The translations under genes were made by a program, and so were the position numbers. A DNA stretch of 64,000 nucleotides from Winogradskyella flava (GTDB taxonomy: Bacteria > Bacteroidota > Bacteroidia > Flavobacteriales > Flavobacteriaceae). Below, piece after piece: positions 1 through 8,663 of this stretch. The notes below the pieces were generated by a model, which saw only the letters and a program-made list of their open reading frames with translations, had not been told where the DNA came from and did no database searches. Positions within the stretch are counted from its first letter, which is position 1. Each line of letters opens with the position of its first letter. Where the stretch lies: assembly GCF_014243395.1 (NCBI RefSeq), contig NZ_JACLCP010000003.1, positions 310,001 to 374,000 on the forward strand, written 5' to 3'.

Positions 1-49
1 TTATTACATTTGTCACTAACTGACTAATAAACTTTTTTGAACACTAACT

Positions 50-850
50 ATGGGATTATTTAAAACCAATCCTTTTGGACATATACTTTGGGTAAAAAAA
101 TGGCTCATAAGAATTTTAGGGCTTTTAACGCATAGACGTTTTAGAGGTTTCAATGATTTGCAAATTGAAGGTTCTGAAATTATTAAGAACCTACCCGAAA
201 CCAACGTACTTTTTATTTCTAATCATCAAACCTATTTTGCGGATGTAATTGCCATGTTCCATGTGTTTAATGCTAGTCTGAGCGGTCGATTGGATAACAT
301 TAAAAATGTGGGTTATCTCTGGAATCCAAAACTGAATATGTATTACGTTGCAGCGAAGGAGACTATGAAGTCTGGCTTAATTCCTAAGATATTCGCTTAT
401 ACAGGTTCTATTAGTATCGAACGCACTTGGCGTTCTCAAGGAAAGGATGTGAACCGTCAAGTAAAAATGAGTGACATTACATCAATAAAGAAAGCTCTAG
501 ACGATGGTTGGGTAGTGACATTTCCACAGGGGACAACAACACCTTTTAAGCCTATTAGGAAAGGTACCGCACATATTATTAAACAATATAGACCTTTGGT
601 CGTCCCAATTGTAATTGACGGTTTTAGGCGCTCTTTTGATAAAAAAGGATTACGTATTAAAAAGAAAAATATCTATCAATCTTTTGAAGTTAAGCAGCCT
701 TTGGAAATAGACTACGAAAATGAATCCATTGGGGAGATTGTGGAAAAGATCGAATATGCCATTGAGCAGCATCCCTCTTTCTTAAAAGTAATTCCTCAAG
801 AAGAATTAGAGGAGAAAGAACGTTTAAATAAAGAGTTAAGGGATTGGTAG
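50..850 (+). CDS. plsC: 1-acyl-glycerol-3-phosphate acyltransferase (PlsC-like)
   Basis: Predicted membrane-associated acyltransferase of the PlsC/LPLAT family, which transfers an acyl chain to lysophosphatidate in phospholipid synthesis. The block NHQTYFAD at residues 58-65 corresponds to the catalytic NHX4D motif, but has one extra residue between His59 and Asp65. FPQGTT at about 158-163 matches the FPEGT substrate-binding block with Gln in place of Glu. At 266 residues it is a typical length. An ATG start at 50 leaves the N-terminal basic/hydrophobic stretch typical of the family. It is convergent with the next gene and ends 6 bp from its stop. The acyl acceptor cannot be told from sequence; an ornithine-lipid or other lyso-lipid acyltransferase is possible. 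Confidence 0.88.
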   Translation: MGLFKTNPFGHILWVKKWLIRILGLLTHRRFRGFNDLQIEGSEIIKNLPETNVLFISNHQTYFADVIAMFHVFNASLSGRLDNIKNVGYLWNPKLNMYYVAAKETMKSGLIPKIFAYTGSISIERTWRSQGKDVNRQVKMSDITSIKKALDDGWVVTFPQGTTTPFKPIRKGTAHIIKQYRPLVVPIVIDGFRRSFDKKGLRIKKKNIYQSFEVKQPLEIDYENESIGEIVEKIEYAIEQHPSFLKVIPQEELEEKERLNKELRDW

Positions 851-856
851 TTTACT

Positions 857-1885
857 TTATACGGTTTTAGTTTTATAAATACGTTCAATTCGATTTTTGA
901 ATTCCTGTTTGTTATCTACATGAAAAGCTATTAATGTAAATGGCTTTTTGACGCCATATAAACCTGTAAGTGTATGTTCTTTTTTCAATTTGATAATAAT
1001 GTTGTGACCTTCTAAATTTCCTAAGAACGATAATTTTCTTGTTGTTTTATTTATTTCAATGTCTTTTATGGACAATTCAATCGACTCAATATTATCAAAA
1101 CTTATGGCAGTTTCGTTCATAATGCCATAGCGCAGATAGAGCTTATCATTTTCAACTACAATTGGTCTTTTGGTCATTGATTTTAGAAAACCTAAAATTT
1201 GAATACCAGAATAAATACTTAATCCAGTTAAAATCCATGCAGCTACTGTACTCCACTTAATTAGTAGTAAGTGTATCGCGGCAGTTTCAATAGCGACTAA
1301 AAATATTAAAGCAGCCAGCAAACCAATGGTACCACTATTTTTATGATAAGAGAATTCATTAGGCTTTAATTCTCGTTTTTTCCAGTGAATAAACCCATAG
1401 TAAAACACTGCTATTTCGTTAACAACGGGAATGACAGCAGGTCTTGGTAGAATCTCAGCACATGTTGATTTTAAGGTCGAATAAAAATCTAAATTACTCT
1501 GCGATTTATTGGTTTTGTAAAGCTTTATCGTTTTTACTAAGTTGTAAATAACATATGATAAGACGGATAATTCAATAACTGGTAGTGCCCAAGTTTTAAA
1601 AAGATCCAAGTAATATTGATGCTCAACAGGAATAACGAAAGAGCCTAGAACTATGCCTAGAATAATAAACGGAACTACCGTTGTTTTGGGTATCGATGTT
1701 TTACGAATAAGCAAAAAATATATAAAAGGAACTGTAAGTAATAAATCTAGTATAACTGCAGTACTTAGAAAACTAGAATGTGTTTTAAAATATGAGGAAA
1801 ATGTCAGGGAAACCATGGCTAAGATAAGAAGCAATGGTACTCCAAATATGATTAGGCTTTTAGGGATATTTAGAAATCTATTCAT
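857..1885 (-). CDS. Multi-pass membrane protein of unknown function, sigma-factor operon
   Basis: I do not recognise a named family. The 342-residue product has about four hydrophobic helices in the first 120 residues (roughly 12-30, 40-60, 68-86, 95-115). Two more lie near 185-230, followed by a soluble beta-rich C-terminal part of about 110 residues that could be a PH-like domain. It is the last of three co-directional genes headed by an ECF sigma factor, 20 bp after the preceding gene, so it is probably co-transcribed with them. A role in sensing or anti-sigma function is inferred only from position. Confidence 0.72.
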   Translation of the reverse strand: MNRFLNIPKSLIIFGVPLLLILAMVSLTFSSYFKTHSSFLSTAVILDLLLTVPFIYFLLIRKTSIPKTTVVPFIILGIVLGSFVIPVEHQYYLDLFKTWALPVIELSVLSYVIYNLVKTIKLYKTNKSQSNLDFYSTLKSTCAEILPRPAVIPVVNEIAVFYYGFIHWKKRELKPNEFSYHKNSGTIGLLAALIFLVAIETAAIHLLLIKWSTVAAWILTGLSIYSGIQILGFLKSMTKRPIVVENDKLYLRYGIMNETAISFDNIESIELSIKDIEINKTTRKLSFLGNLEGHNIIIKLKKEHTLTGLYGVKKPFTLIAFHVDNKQEFKNRIERIYKTKTV

Positions 1886-1905
1886 GCTTAACTATGATTT
1901 ACTTC

Positions 1906-2520
1906 TTATACTTCAAGCTTTTTTAATTCATCATAGTTTCGGTTGAGACGCTTTAATAATATACCATACAGCAAATAGTAAAGACCATATGCAATAGCAA
2001 TAAATAACGCGGAAAACAGAACAATGACAAGAACGAGTATTGCATATTCTTTAAAATGAGCGGTTTCATTGAATTTTTCATATCCACCAGAAGCTTGGAT
2101 ATAAGCAATAAAAACAGCAATAGCTGAAAATATACCCGTAAATATTAGATTAAAAAGCACATAATACTTTACTGTTTTTCTTGTCTTTAAAATATTCTTG
2201 ATGAGTTTTCTCACATTATCCGTAGCAGATATGGACTTATAGTTTTTATAGAACATAACAATAAAATATATAAGCACAGGAATGGTGAAATAGCCAATTG
2301 CCTCTAACCATGTTGGATAAATAATTTCATTATCAATTCGAGGATTTACTAGCGCCAAAATTAGCCCTAAGCCTAATTCTATTAAACTGATATAAAAAAT
2401 CCATTTTACAATGCTCGAAGATTTAGAATGTGTCATTTTATAAATTTCATCATGACTCAAACTCGGATAATGCTTTTCGGCATTCTTCCAATCTTTCTTT
2501 AATAATTCTAATTCATCCAT
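1906..2520 (-). CDS. Four-TM membrane protein, putative partner of ECF sigma factor
   Basis: The 204-residue protein has a charged cytosolic N-terminus of about 35 residues (motif LLKKDWKNAEKHYPSLS) and then about four transmembrane helices (near 38-58, 74-96, 120-145, 160-188). It starts 4 bp downstream of the sigma factor stop, so the two are almost certainly translated from one mRNA. Proteins with this N-terminal block followed by four helices commonly sit behind ECF sigma factors in Flavobacteriaceae. That makes an anti-sigma-like role plausible, but no zinc-binding anti-sigma motif (HxxxCxxC) is visible. The biochemical function is unknown. Confidence 0.78.
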   Translation of the reverse strand: MDELELLKKDWKNAEKHYPSLSHDEIYKMTHSKSSSIVKWIFYISLIELGLGLILALVNPRIDNEIIYPTWLEAIGYFTIPVLIYFIVMFYKNYKSISATDNVRKLIKNILKTRKTVKYYVLFNLIFTGIFSAIAVFIAYIQASGGYEKFNETAHFKEYAILVLVIVLFSALFIAIAYGLYYLLYGILLKRLNRNYDELKKLEV

Positions 2521-2524
2521 ACGC

Positions 2525-3019
2525 TTACGGATTTAATATTGTTTTTAATTTCTTTTTTACACGATTCATTTTTACACGTGCATTGACTTCGGTTATACCT
2601 AATGTCTGACTTATTTCTCTGTAATCCTTGTCTTCCAAATACAAGAAGACCAGAGCTTTTTCAATATCGTTTAATTGATGTACTGCCTTGTATAACAATT
2701 TTAATTGTTGTTCTTCAGTATCATCATACTCTTCGGCTTTTATTTTAAATTCAACAGTGTTAAACTCTTGAGTATTGATTCTACGTTTCGATTTTCGATA
2801 CAACGTAATGGCTGTATTTAAACCAACACGATACATCCATGTACTAAATTTGGAGTCACCTCTAAATTTAGGGTAAGCACGCCATAACTGTATTGTTATT
2901 TCTTGAAACAAATCGTTATGCGCATCAGCATTGTTGGTATATAATCGACATACCTTATGTACAATGTTTTGATGCTTTTGCAACTGTTCAACAAAACGAT
3001 GTTCGAGTTCTTTGTTCAA
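2525..3019 (-). CDS. ECF-family RNA polymerase sigma factor
   Basis: This 164-residue protein has sigma-70 region 2 at about residues 12-80, with the -10-recognition block KFSTWMYRVGLNTA, and region 4 at about 105-160, with a helix-turn-helix around DYREISQTLGITEVNARVKM. There is no region 1 or 3, as expected for an extracytoplasmic-function sigma factor. It heads a three-gene minus-strand operon with two membrane proteins and is divergent from a TonB receptor, about 200 bp away. No FecR-like anti-sigma gene is adjacent, so this is not a classical FecI/FecR/FecA unit. Its target promoters are unknown. Confidence 0.93.
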   Translation of the reverse strand: MNKELEHRFVEQLQKHQNIVHKVCRLYTNNADAHNDLFQEITIQLWRAYPKFRGDSKFSTWMYRVGLNTAITLYRKSKRRINTQEFNTVEFKIKAEEYDDTEEQQLKLLYKAVHQLNDIEKALVFLYLEDKDYREISQTLGITEVNARVKMNRVKKKLKTILNP

Positions 3020-3221
3020 TTGATGAAATTGGTTAGTTACTTATTTGTAGCTACAAATTAAGTATTGTTACAATTTTACGTAATAAAAATGCACTCAATT
3101 CAAATATATTCAATTCGTCATTAAAATATTACAGTTCGGTAAAATAGAATTCTAAGAATTATAAAAATAGTTGAAGTTTGTACAGTAATTAAAAAACGAA
3201 CTTTTAATCATCAGCTAAAAA

Positions 3222-5390
3222 ATGAAACATTTAACCCTAATTTTAAGCTTAATCTTCATCAATTTAAGCTATTCGCAAACGACTATTTCAGGTAAAGTCT
3301 TTGATAATAAAAATCAACCAATCGTTGGTGCCAATGTCTATCTCGATGGCACTTACGATGGTGCAACAACAAATGAAGCGGGTGAATTTCTATTCACAAC
3401 TGAAGAAGAAGGTACGCAAACTCTAATCATTTCGTTTCTTTCTTATGAGACTAAGACGATTGTTGAGGATGTTTCAAAATTGGCTAATCTACTAGTGAAG
3501 CTAAGAGAAGATGTAGAATCCTTAGATGCTGTTGTTCTCAGTGCTGGTACGTTTGAAGCTAATAGTAATAGTAAAGTATCAGTTTTAAAACCTTTAGATG
3601 TTGTTACGACAGCGAGTGCATTAGGTGATTTTGTTGGAGCCTTACAAACATTACCAGGCACATCTAATAATGTTGAGGACGGACGTCTTTTTATTCGTGG
3701 TGGTGGTGCTGAAGAAACGCAAATCTTTATCGATGGTATAAGAGTTTTTACACCTTATTCTCCAACACCAAATAATGTCCCAACTAGAGGGCGATATTCA
3801 CCATTTCTTTTTGATGGTATAACGTTGTCAACAGGTGGTTATTCCGCAGAATATGGCCAAGCACTTTCAGGTGTTGTTTTGCTTAATTCAATTGATGAAC
3901 CAGATCAGGAAAAAACAGATATTGGTTTGATGACAGTTGGTGCGTCTTTGGGTAACACTCAAAAATGGGAAAAATCTTCGCTTAGCTTTAGTACCTCGTA
4001 TATTAATCTTGGGCCTTATTTCGAAATTTTTAATAATCGTAACGAATGGGAAAAGCCGTTTCAAGCAGCACAAGGTGAAACAGTGTTTAGACAACGTTTA
4101 AATAATGGCATGCTAAAGTTCTATGCTGCTTTTGATGTTACTGCACTCGATGTTACACAAGACGATATCAATTTTGAAGATGGTGTAGATTTTAAACTGA
4201 ATAATAATAACTTTTATCTTAATGCATCTTACAAAGGTATTTTTGGAAATGGTTGGACTATCAATACAGGATTAAGTTACACGTATGCAAAGAATGAAAT
4301 CGGAATTATTACAAGTGATATAGAAGACAGTGAAAACTCCGCACATATAAAGCTAAAACTAAAAAAACGTTTTAACAGTCGCTTTAAGTTGAGTTTTGGT
4401 GTAGAGCAATTTTTAACCGATTTTGATGAGAATTTTAAGGATAACGGAATAGATATTACATATGGTTTTAAAAATAATATTACAGCCGGTTTTGCTGAGG
4501 CCGATTTAATATTTTCAAAGGACTTGGCACTAAAAGTTGGACTACGTGCCGATCATAGCTCTATATTTAATCAGACGGATATTGCACCAAGAGCGGCTTT
4601 GGCCTATAAAACGTCTGAAAATGGACAAGTGTCTTTAGCCTATGGTAACTTTTTTCAGAATCCTAGTAGTGCTATTTTAAAGTTTGAACAGGATTTAAGG
4701 GCAGAACAAACGTCTCAATATATTTTAAACTACCAATATTCAAAGAATGGAAGAATATTAATAGCAGAAGCTTACAGGAAAGATTATGATAACCTAGTAA
4801 AATTTGATAGTAATTTTACTAATTTTAATAATGTTCCTACTTTTAATAATAGCTTTAATAGTAATGGTGATGGTTATGCCCTAGGTGTTGATCTCTTCTG
4901 GAGAGATAATACGAGCTTTAAAAATTTAGACTATTGGGTAAGCTACTCTTATTTGGATACAGAACGGAATTTCAGAAACTTTGAAACGTCTGCACAACCA
5001 AATTTTGCAACCAATCACAACTTTTCTTTAGTTGGTAAGTATTGGGTTGAAAGTTTAAAAAGTCAAATAGGTTTTGATTATACTTTTTCTTCTGGTAGGC
5101 CATACAATAATCCAAATTCAAATGATTTTTTAGCGGAACGCACTAAGCCTTTTAATAGTATAAGTTTAAATTGGGCATACTTGATTGATCAGCAGAAAAT
5201 ACTGTATCTCTCAGTAAATAATGTCTTAGGATTCAATAATATTAACGGGTATCAATATGCTAATACTCCAGATATGAATGGGCAATTTAATAGGCGCGCT
5301 TTACGACCTGCAACAGATCAGTTCTTTTTTGTAGGCTTCTTTTGGACGATTAGTGAAGATGGAAAAGACAATCAGTTAGACAACCTATAA
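3222..5390 (+). CDS. TonB-dependent outer-membrane receptor with carboxypeptidase-like N-terminal domain
   Basis: Outer-membrane beta-barrel receptor of the Bacteroidota type. A signal peptide occupies residues 1-19 (ending NLSYSQ). It is followed by a carboxypeptidase-D regulatory-like domain (about 20-100), a plug domain (about 105-215, with the block RGGGAEETQIFIDG), and a beta-barrel of about 500 residues rich in alternating aromatic strands. The product is short for the class (722 residues) and no SusD partner follows, which argues against a polysaccharide-utilisation locus. The substrate is unknown. The downstream gene is convergent, with a hairpin between the stops. Confidence 0.9.
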   Translation: MKHLTLILSLIFINLSYSQTTISGKVFDNKNQPIVGANVYLDGTYDGATTNEAGEFLFTTEEEGTQTLIISFLSYETKTIVEDVSKLANLLVKLREDVESLDAVVLSAGTFEANSNSKVSVLKPLDVVTTASALGDFVGALQTLPGTSNNVEDGRLFIRGGGAEETQIFIDGIRVFTPYSPTPNNVPTRGRYSPFLFDGITLSTGGYSAEYGQALSGVVLLNSIDEPDQEKTDIGLMTVGASLGNTQKWEKSSLSFSTSYINLGPYFEIFNNRNEWEKPFQAAQGETVFRQRLNNGMLKFYAAFDVTALDVTQDDINFEDGVDFKLNNNNFYLNASYKGIFGNGWTINTGLSYTYAKNEIGIITSDIEDSENSAHIKLKLKKRFNSRFKLSFGVEQFLTDFDENFKDNGIDITYGFKNNITAGFAEADLIFSKDLALKVGLRADHSSIFNQTDIAPRAALAYKTSENGQVSLAYGNFFQNPSSAILKFEQDLRAEQTSQYILNYQYSKNGRILIAEAYRKDYDNLVKFDSNFTNFNNVPTFNNSFNSNGDGYALGVDLFWRDNTSFKNLDYWVSYSYLDTERNFRNFETSAQPNFATNHNFSLVGKYWVESLKSQIGFDYTFSSGRPYNNPNSNDFLAERTKPFNSISLNWAYLIDQQKILYLSVNNVLGFNNINGYQYANTPDMNGQFNRRALRPATDQFFFVGFFWTISEDGKDNQLDNL

Positions 5391-5405
5391 GTTGTTTGAC
5401 TGATT
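5370..5405. terminator. Bidirectional hairpin between convergent genes
   Basis: Arms 5370-5384 and 5391-5405 form a 15-bp stem with two G-U pairs around a 6-nt loop. The stem overlaps the last codons of the TonB receptor and ends next to the stop of the convergent lipoprotein gene. The T tract after it is weak, so termination is inferred mainly from the stem and position. Confidence 0.6.
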
Positions 5406-5409
5406 TGTT

Positions 5410-5961
5410 TCAACAAGCACAACTGTTTGGAATTATTGGTAAATCTATCGTTGAAACGGTTATAGTTATTGGTGCCAAATTAGCATTTGATGATTCTAAA
5501 ACTGCAGTAAAGTTTATATTAAAAATCTGACCATGATAATCACTACAATTACTCTCTTGATATGGTTCACTGGAAATATCAAATGTTAGTGACGTTGCGA
5601 TATAGGTTTCCGAATTGATTACAGCCCATGCAGCTATTAAATTTGCATTTGTACCATTATGAAAATAAGTAGCACCTGGATTGTTCTCTTGAAATTGCTG
5701 AATGTTATCAAGTTGAAGTAAAAATGAAGAAATAGTAATTGTTTCACTTTCTAGTTGGTCAATAGTTCCTAATTCTAGTATTTCACACGGCTGACCTAGA
5801 TAAAGTTCAACAGAATTGAAATTAGAAACACCAACATCGTCTCCGCTAAAAGAAATTTGAACTTCGGTGTCTAATTCTTCATTGTTTTTTGAGCTGTCGT
5901 CATTTGATGAGCAGGATATTAATACTATACCCATAATTAAAAATATTTTGTAAAGTTTCAT
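5410..5961 (-). CDS. Hypothetical lipoprotein
   Basis: Secreted lipoprotein of unknown function. I place the start at 5961 (MKLYKIF...) rather than at an upstream in-frame ATG at 5988. The shorter form gives a clean lipoprotein signal with lipobox LISC followed by an Asn/Asp/Ser-rich linker. The mature domain of about 165 residues looks beta-rich and ends in a Cys-x-Cys pair; several cysteines could form disulphides. Convergent with the TonB receptor. No family is recognised. Confidence 0.75.
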   Translation of the reverse strand: MKLYKIFLIMGIVLISCSSNDDSSKNNEELDTEVQISFSGDDVGVSNFNSVELYLGQPCEILELGTIDQLESETITISSFLLQLDNIQQFQENNPGATYFHNGTNANLIAAWAVINSETYIATSLTFDISSEPYQESNCSDYHGQIFNINFTAVLESSNANLAPITITVSTIDLPIIPNSCAC

Positions 5962-6084
5962 AATAGATGATTTACAGAACATCGACAATTAAAATGTTTG
6001 TCATCATTATGTCATATTGATATGTGCTAATTCGATTTATGGTGTGGTTTATTAAAGAGTCAAATTACAGGTTTTGAGTTCAAC

Positions 6085-6128
6085 ATGACAAATGTCATAC
6101 TTTTTACGCTTTATGATAATTAACTTTA
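6085..6128 (+). promoter_or_regulatory. Crp/Fnr-type operator and -7 box upstream of tonB
   Basis: A perfect 14-bp palindrome ATGACAAATGTCAT lies at 6085-6098. After exactly 22 nt comes TAACTTTA at 6121-6128, one base off the Bacteroidota -7 consensus TAnnTTTG. With transcription starting about 5 nt after the box, the operator would be centred near -41.5, the class II activator position. The same layout occurs at three other promoters in this window. Confidence 0.72.
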
Positions 6129-6147
6129 TAATATAAAATTAAACGTC

Positions 6148-6873
6148 ATGGAAGTCAAAAAGAACCCAAAAGCCAATGTAGGTCGAAACAGCAATTTATA
6201 TTTTGCTGTTGGCTTAAACGTAATGTTACTCCTTACATATTTAGGATTAGAACATAAGACTTACGAAACAGAAGCCACTAAGATTGACATCTTAATGTTG
6301 TCAGATCAATTAGAAGAAGACATTCCCATTACAACAATTAATATTCCACCACCACCTCCACCGAAGCAAGTGGTCACAGAAGCTATAACTATTGTAGAAG
6401 ATGTTGAGGAAGTGGAAGAAACTGTAATTGAAAGTACGGAAATAGGACAGGATGATATCATTGAAGAACGCGTGGTAAGTGTGGAGGAAGTAGAAGTGGA
6501 GGAAGTGGAAGAAGATATAGAGGTTCCTTTTGCGGTTATTGAGAAAGTACCACAATTCCCTGGTTGTACTGGTAATAATGATGAACTCAAAGCATGTTTC
6601 CAAAGAAAAATGCAAGAGCACTTACAGAAAAACTTTAGATATCCTGATGCCGCACAAGATCTTAATATTCAGGGAAGAGTATTCGTATTCTTCTTAATAG
6701 ATAAGCACGGTAAGGTATCTAGGATAAAAAGTAGAGGGCCAGATACTCTTTTAGAGACTGAGGCAGAACGTATCATAAGCCTATTGCCAAAAATGGTACC
6801 AGGTAAGCAACGTAACCAACCAGTAGGAGTTCCTTACAGTGTGCCGATCAACTTTAAACTAAGAACACAATAA
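6148..6873 (+). CDS. tonB: TonB-family energy transducer
   Basis: Inner-membrane protein that transmits proton-motive energy to outer-membrane receptors. It has a short cytosolic N-terminus and one transmembrane helix at about 16-34. A proline stretch (IPPPPPPK, about 66-73) precedes a Glu/Val-rich periplasmic spacer. The C-terminal TonB domain runs from about 130 to 241, with the Bacteroidota hallmark EKVPQFPGC and the block YPDAAQDLNIQGRVFVFF. Length is normal. It is monocistronic: a strong terminator follows, and no exbB/exbD is adjacent. An Fnr-type operator upstream suggests it is induced when oxygen falls, which is unusual for tonB. Confidence 0.92.
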   Translation: MEVKKNPKANVGRNSNLYFAVGLNVMLLLTYLGLEHKTYETEATKIDILMLSDQLEEDIPITTINIPPPPPPKQVVTEAITIVEDVEEVEETVIESTEIGQDDIIEERVVSVEEVEVEEVEEDIEVPFAVIEKVPQFPGCTGNNDELKACFQRKMQEHLQKNFRYPDAAQDLNIQGRVFVFFLIDKHGKVSRIKSRGPDTLLETEAERIISLLPKMVPGKQRNQPVGVPYSVPINFKLRTQ

Positions 6874-6917
6874 ACTTAATTTTTTATAAATGGTTTAGAC
6901 TAATTTTTGATTGATGA

Positions 6918-6944
6918 CAAAGCCCCTTTATGAAGGGGTTTTGT
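6918..6944. terminator. Rho-independent terminator, bidirectional
   Basis: A stem CCCCTT/AAGGGG extended by A-rich and T-rich flanks (ACAAAG...TTTTGT) lies between the tonB stop and the stop of the convergent acetyltransferase gene. It probably serves both. Confidence 0.8.
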
Positions 6945-6946
6945 TA

Positions 6947-7474
6947 TTATGCCAATTCGTTTTTTAAAACATACCAATTGCACAAGCTGTTGTCGTAGGT
7001 AAAATTCCCTGAAGGCTGCATCCCTATTTTCTGAAGAATATAATTTGAAGCTAGGTTATTGACATCGGCCGCTGCATAAATCTCTTTCAACTTTAAATCC
7101 TTAAAGCCATAATCTAAGGAGGCTAAGGCCGCTTCAGTAGCATAACCTTTTCTCCAAAAGTCTTCTTTAAGTCTATAGCCTAAATCGTAGTAATTGAATT
7201 CTTGTCGTAATTCACGTTCAAACTTTAAACCAGACCAGCCAATAAATTCCCCAGTATCTTTTTTTATCATAGCTAGTCGACCAATGCCATAGTTTTTATA
7301 TTGTTCTAAAATATCTCGAATCCATGTTTTCGATTGTTCTATGGATGTTACGGGATTGTTACCTAAATATCTGTGAACATTGGGGTTAGAGTCCATTTCA
7401 AAGAAGTCTTGAGCGTCATTTATATTTATAGATCTTAAGATAAGACGTTGAGTTTCTATTGGAGTAAATTTCAT
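6947..7474 (-). CDS. GNAT-family N-acetyltransferase (RimJ/RimL-like)
   Basis: The 175-residue protein has a GNAT fold resembling ribosomal-protein-alanine acetyltransferases. The N-terminal block IETQRLILRSININDAQDFF is typical of the RimJ/RimL (Acetyltransf_3) subgroup. An acetyl-CoA-binding region is visible around YRLKEDFWRKGYATEAA (about residues 105-122), followed by LASLDYGF and the late N-x-A-S-x-x-x-L-x-K-I-G-M motif. It stands alone, convergent with tonB. The substrate is not predictable; small-molecule or protein N-termini are both possible. Confidence 0.87.
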   Translation of the reverse strand: MKFTPIETQRLILRSININDAQDFFEMDSNPNVHRYLGNNPVTSIEQSKTWIRDILEQYKNYGIGRLAMIKKDTGEFIGWSGLKFERELRQEFNYYDLGYRLKEDFWRKGYATEAALASLDYGFKDLKLKEIYAAADVNNLASNYILQKIGMQPSGNFTYDNSLCNWYVLKNELA

Positions 7475-7506
7475 TATAGAATATTATAAGTTTTTTTCTT
7501 ACAATT

Positions 7507-7923
7507 TTATTTGATACGATGGAATGTAATAGAATTTTCAGAACTAAATTCTGTCGGTCTAACTGAATTAAAATCACTAGCAACAATCATCGTATCATTA
7601 CCTTTAAACTCAGCTATCAATAGCATCACTCTTTGTTCATTTGTTGCCAGCTTGGTCATAATTAAATCAATTTCAATTGGCTCGACCTCAAAATTTACTG
7701 AATAACTCATAGAACCCTTTTCTCCATTCATTTCAAATTCTTTGCCACCAAAAGTTTGACCGTCCGTTTCGACTGTAACATAGCTTTCACTATCAAAGAT
7801 TATATAGCCAATTTTATTTTTTTCATCCTCACCCTTCCATTTTCCAACAATACTTTTTTCAATTTGACTTGAATTGAATGAAAACAAAGAAATTAGGGAG
7901 ATTAGAAATAGAATTTTTCTCAT
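7507..7923 (-). CDS. Small secreted protein, lipocalin-like
   Basis: A 138-residue product with a hydrophobic signal sequence (residues 1-19). The mature domain begins with IVGKWKGE, the pattern seen at the start of lipocalin-like domains, and is predicted to be mostly beta strands. No catalytic motif is visible. It lies alone between the acetyltransferase and a thioredoxin-fold gene on the same strand, with gaps of 32 and 69 bp. Function unknown. Confidence 0.72.
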   Translation of the reverse strand: MRKILFLISLISLFSFNSSQIEKSIVGKWKGEDEKNKIGYIIFDSESYVTVETDGQTFGGKEFEMNGEKGSMSYSVNFEVEPIEIDLIMTKLATNEQRVMLLIAEFKGNDTMIVASDFNSVRPTEFSSENSITFHRIK

Positions 7924-7992
7924 TTATATTGAATTTTAATTAATATATAAGGTATCACTTTTTGCAATTTTAGTTATCTAAAAAGGAGTTTG

Positions 7993-8547
7993 TTATTTCC
8001 ACTTAATATTACAACCCATACTCGGTTTTTGATCTAGATTTACTGATTTTCCGGCAATCACAGCATCCATTGCAGCACGTAAATCCTTACCGGTTACAGG
8101 AATACCATTTCCAGGTCTAGAGTCATCTAACTGACCTGCATAAACTAATATTAATTCGCTATCAAATAAAAAGAAATCTGGTGTGCAAGCTGCATCATAG
8201 GCTTTGGCAACCTCCTGGGTCTGATCATATAAATATGGAAAGATATAATGGTGATCAACGGCATTTTGCTTCATTAAATGAGGTGCGTCCTGCGGATAGT
8301 TGTCTATATCGTTACTAGAAATAGCAATGCAGTTGATACCTTTTGCTATGTAATCTTTTGCTAATTGCGATAGTTCAGTATTTACATGTATTACAAAAGG
8401 GCAGTGGTTACAGATAAACATGACTAAGGTGCCTGCTGTTCCTTTTAATTCGTCAAGGGATTTTACTTGGTTGTCCTTGGTGTCTACTAAACTAAAGTCT
8501 GGAGCCTTTGTGCCAAGCGGTAGCATATTGGATGGTGTTAATGCCAT
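7993..8547 (-). CDS. Thioredoxin-fold protein of the AhpC/TSA (peroxiredoxin-like) family
   Basis: A 184-residue cytosolic protein with no signal peptide. The redox centre is FICNHCPFVIH (about residues 44-54), a CxxC motif in the CNHC form rather than thioredoxin CGPC. This CNHCPF form, together with a C-terminal MGCNIKWK block, is characteristic of a bacterial and archaeal group annotated as thioredoxin-family or peroxiredoxin-like. It probably reduces disulphides or peroxides, but the substrate is not established. Monocistronic; the next gene is divergent. Confidence 0.86.
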   Translation of the reverse strand: MALTPSNMLPLGTKAPDFSLVDTKDNQVKSLDELKGTAGTLVMFICNHCPFVIHVNTELSQLAKDYIAKGINCIAISSNDIDNYPQDAPHLMKQNAVDHHYIFPYLYDQTQEVAKAYDAACTPDFFLFDSELILVYAGQLDDSRPGNGIPVTGKDLRAAMDAVIAGKSVNLDQKPSMGCNIKWK

Positions 8548-8572
8548 TATATATCATATTATTAGGTCAATT

Positions 8573-8645
8573 AGGTAGGACGAAGAATCTAATTAAATTT
8601 AAAGTATTTTTGAAGGAGATTTATCGTTGCACTCGAAATGACAGT
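8573..8645. repeat. Degenerate dispersed intergenic repeat
   Basis: Two outward-related arms, GGACGAAGAATCT (from about 8578) and GGAGATTTATCGTTGC (from about 8615), precede CACTCGAAATGACA. This resembles the GAGATT-cTTCG...GAATGACA family of short repeats scattered between genes of Flavobacteriaceae. It lies between divergent genes, immediately upstream of csaA. Assignment to that family is from memory of its pattern, not a search. Confidence 0.45.
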
Positions 8646-8663
8646 TAAGTTGAATTTTTAAAT

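Noticed and set aside
2525-5390. FecI/FecR/FecA-type iron-uptake signalling unit
   Set aside because: The sigma factor is accompanied by membrane proteins without FecR features, and the divergent receptor has no recognisable N-terminal signalling domain.
3222-5390. Polysaccharide-utilisation locus
   Set aside because: No SusD partner, no glycoside hydrolases nearby, and the receptor is short.
6306-6621. Two minus-strand frames opposite tonB (Ser/Thr-rich and His/Phe-rich)
   Set aside because: Low-complexity shadows of the Pro/Glu/Val-rich spacer of TonB.
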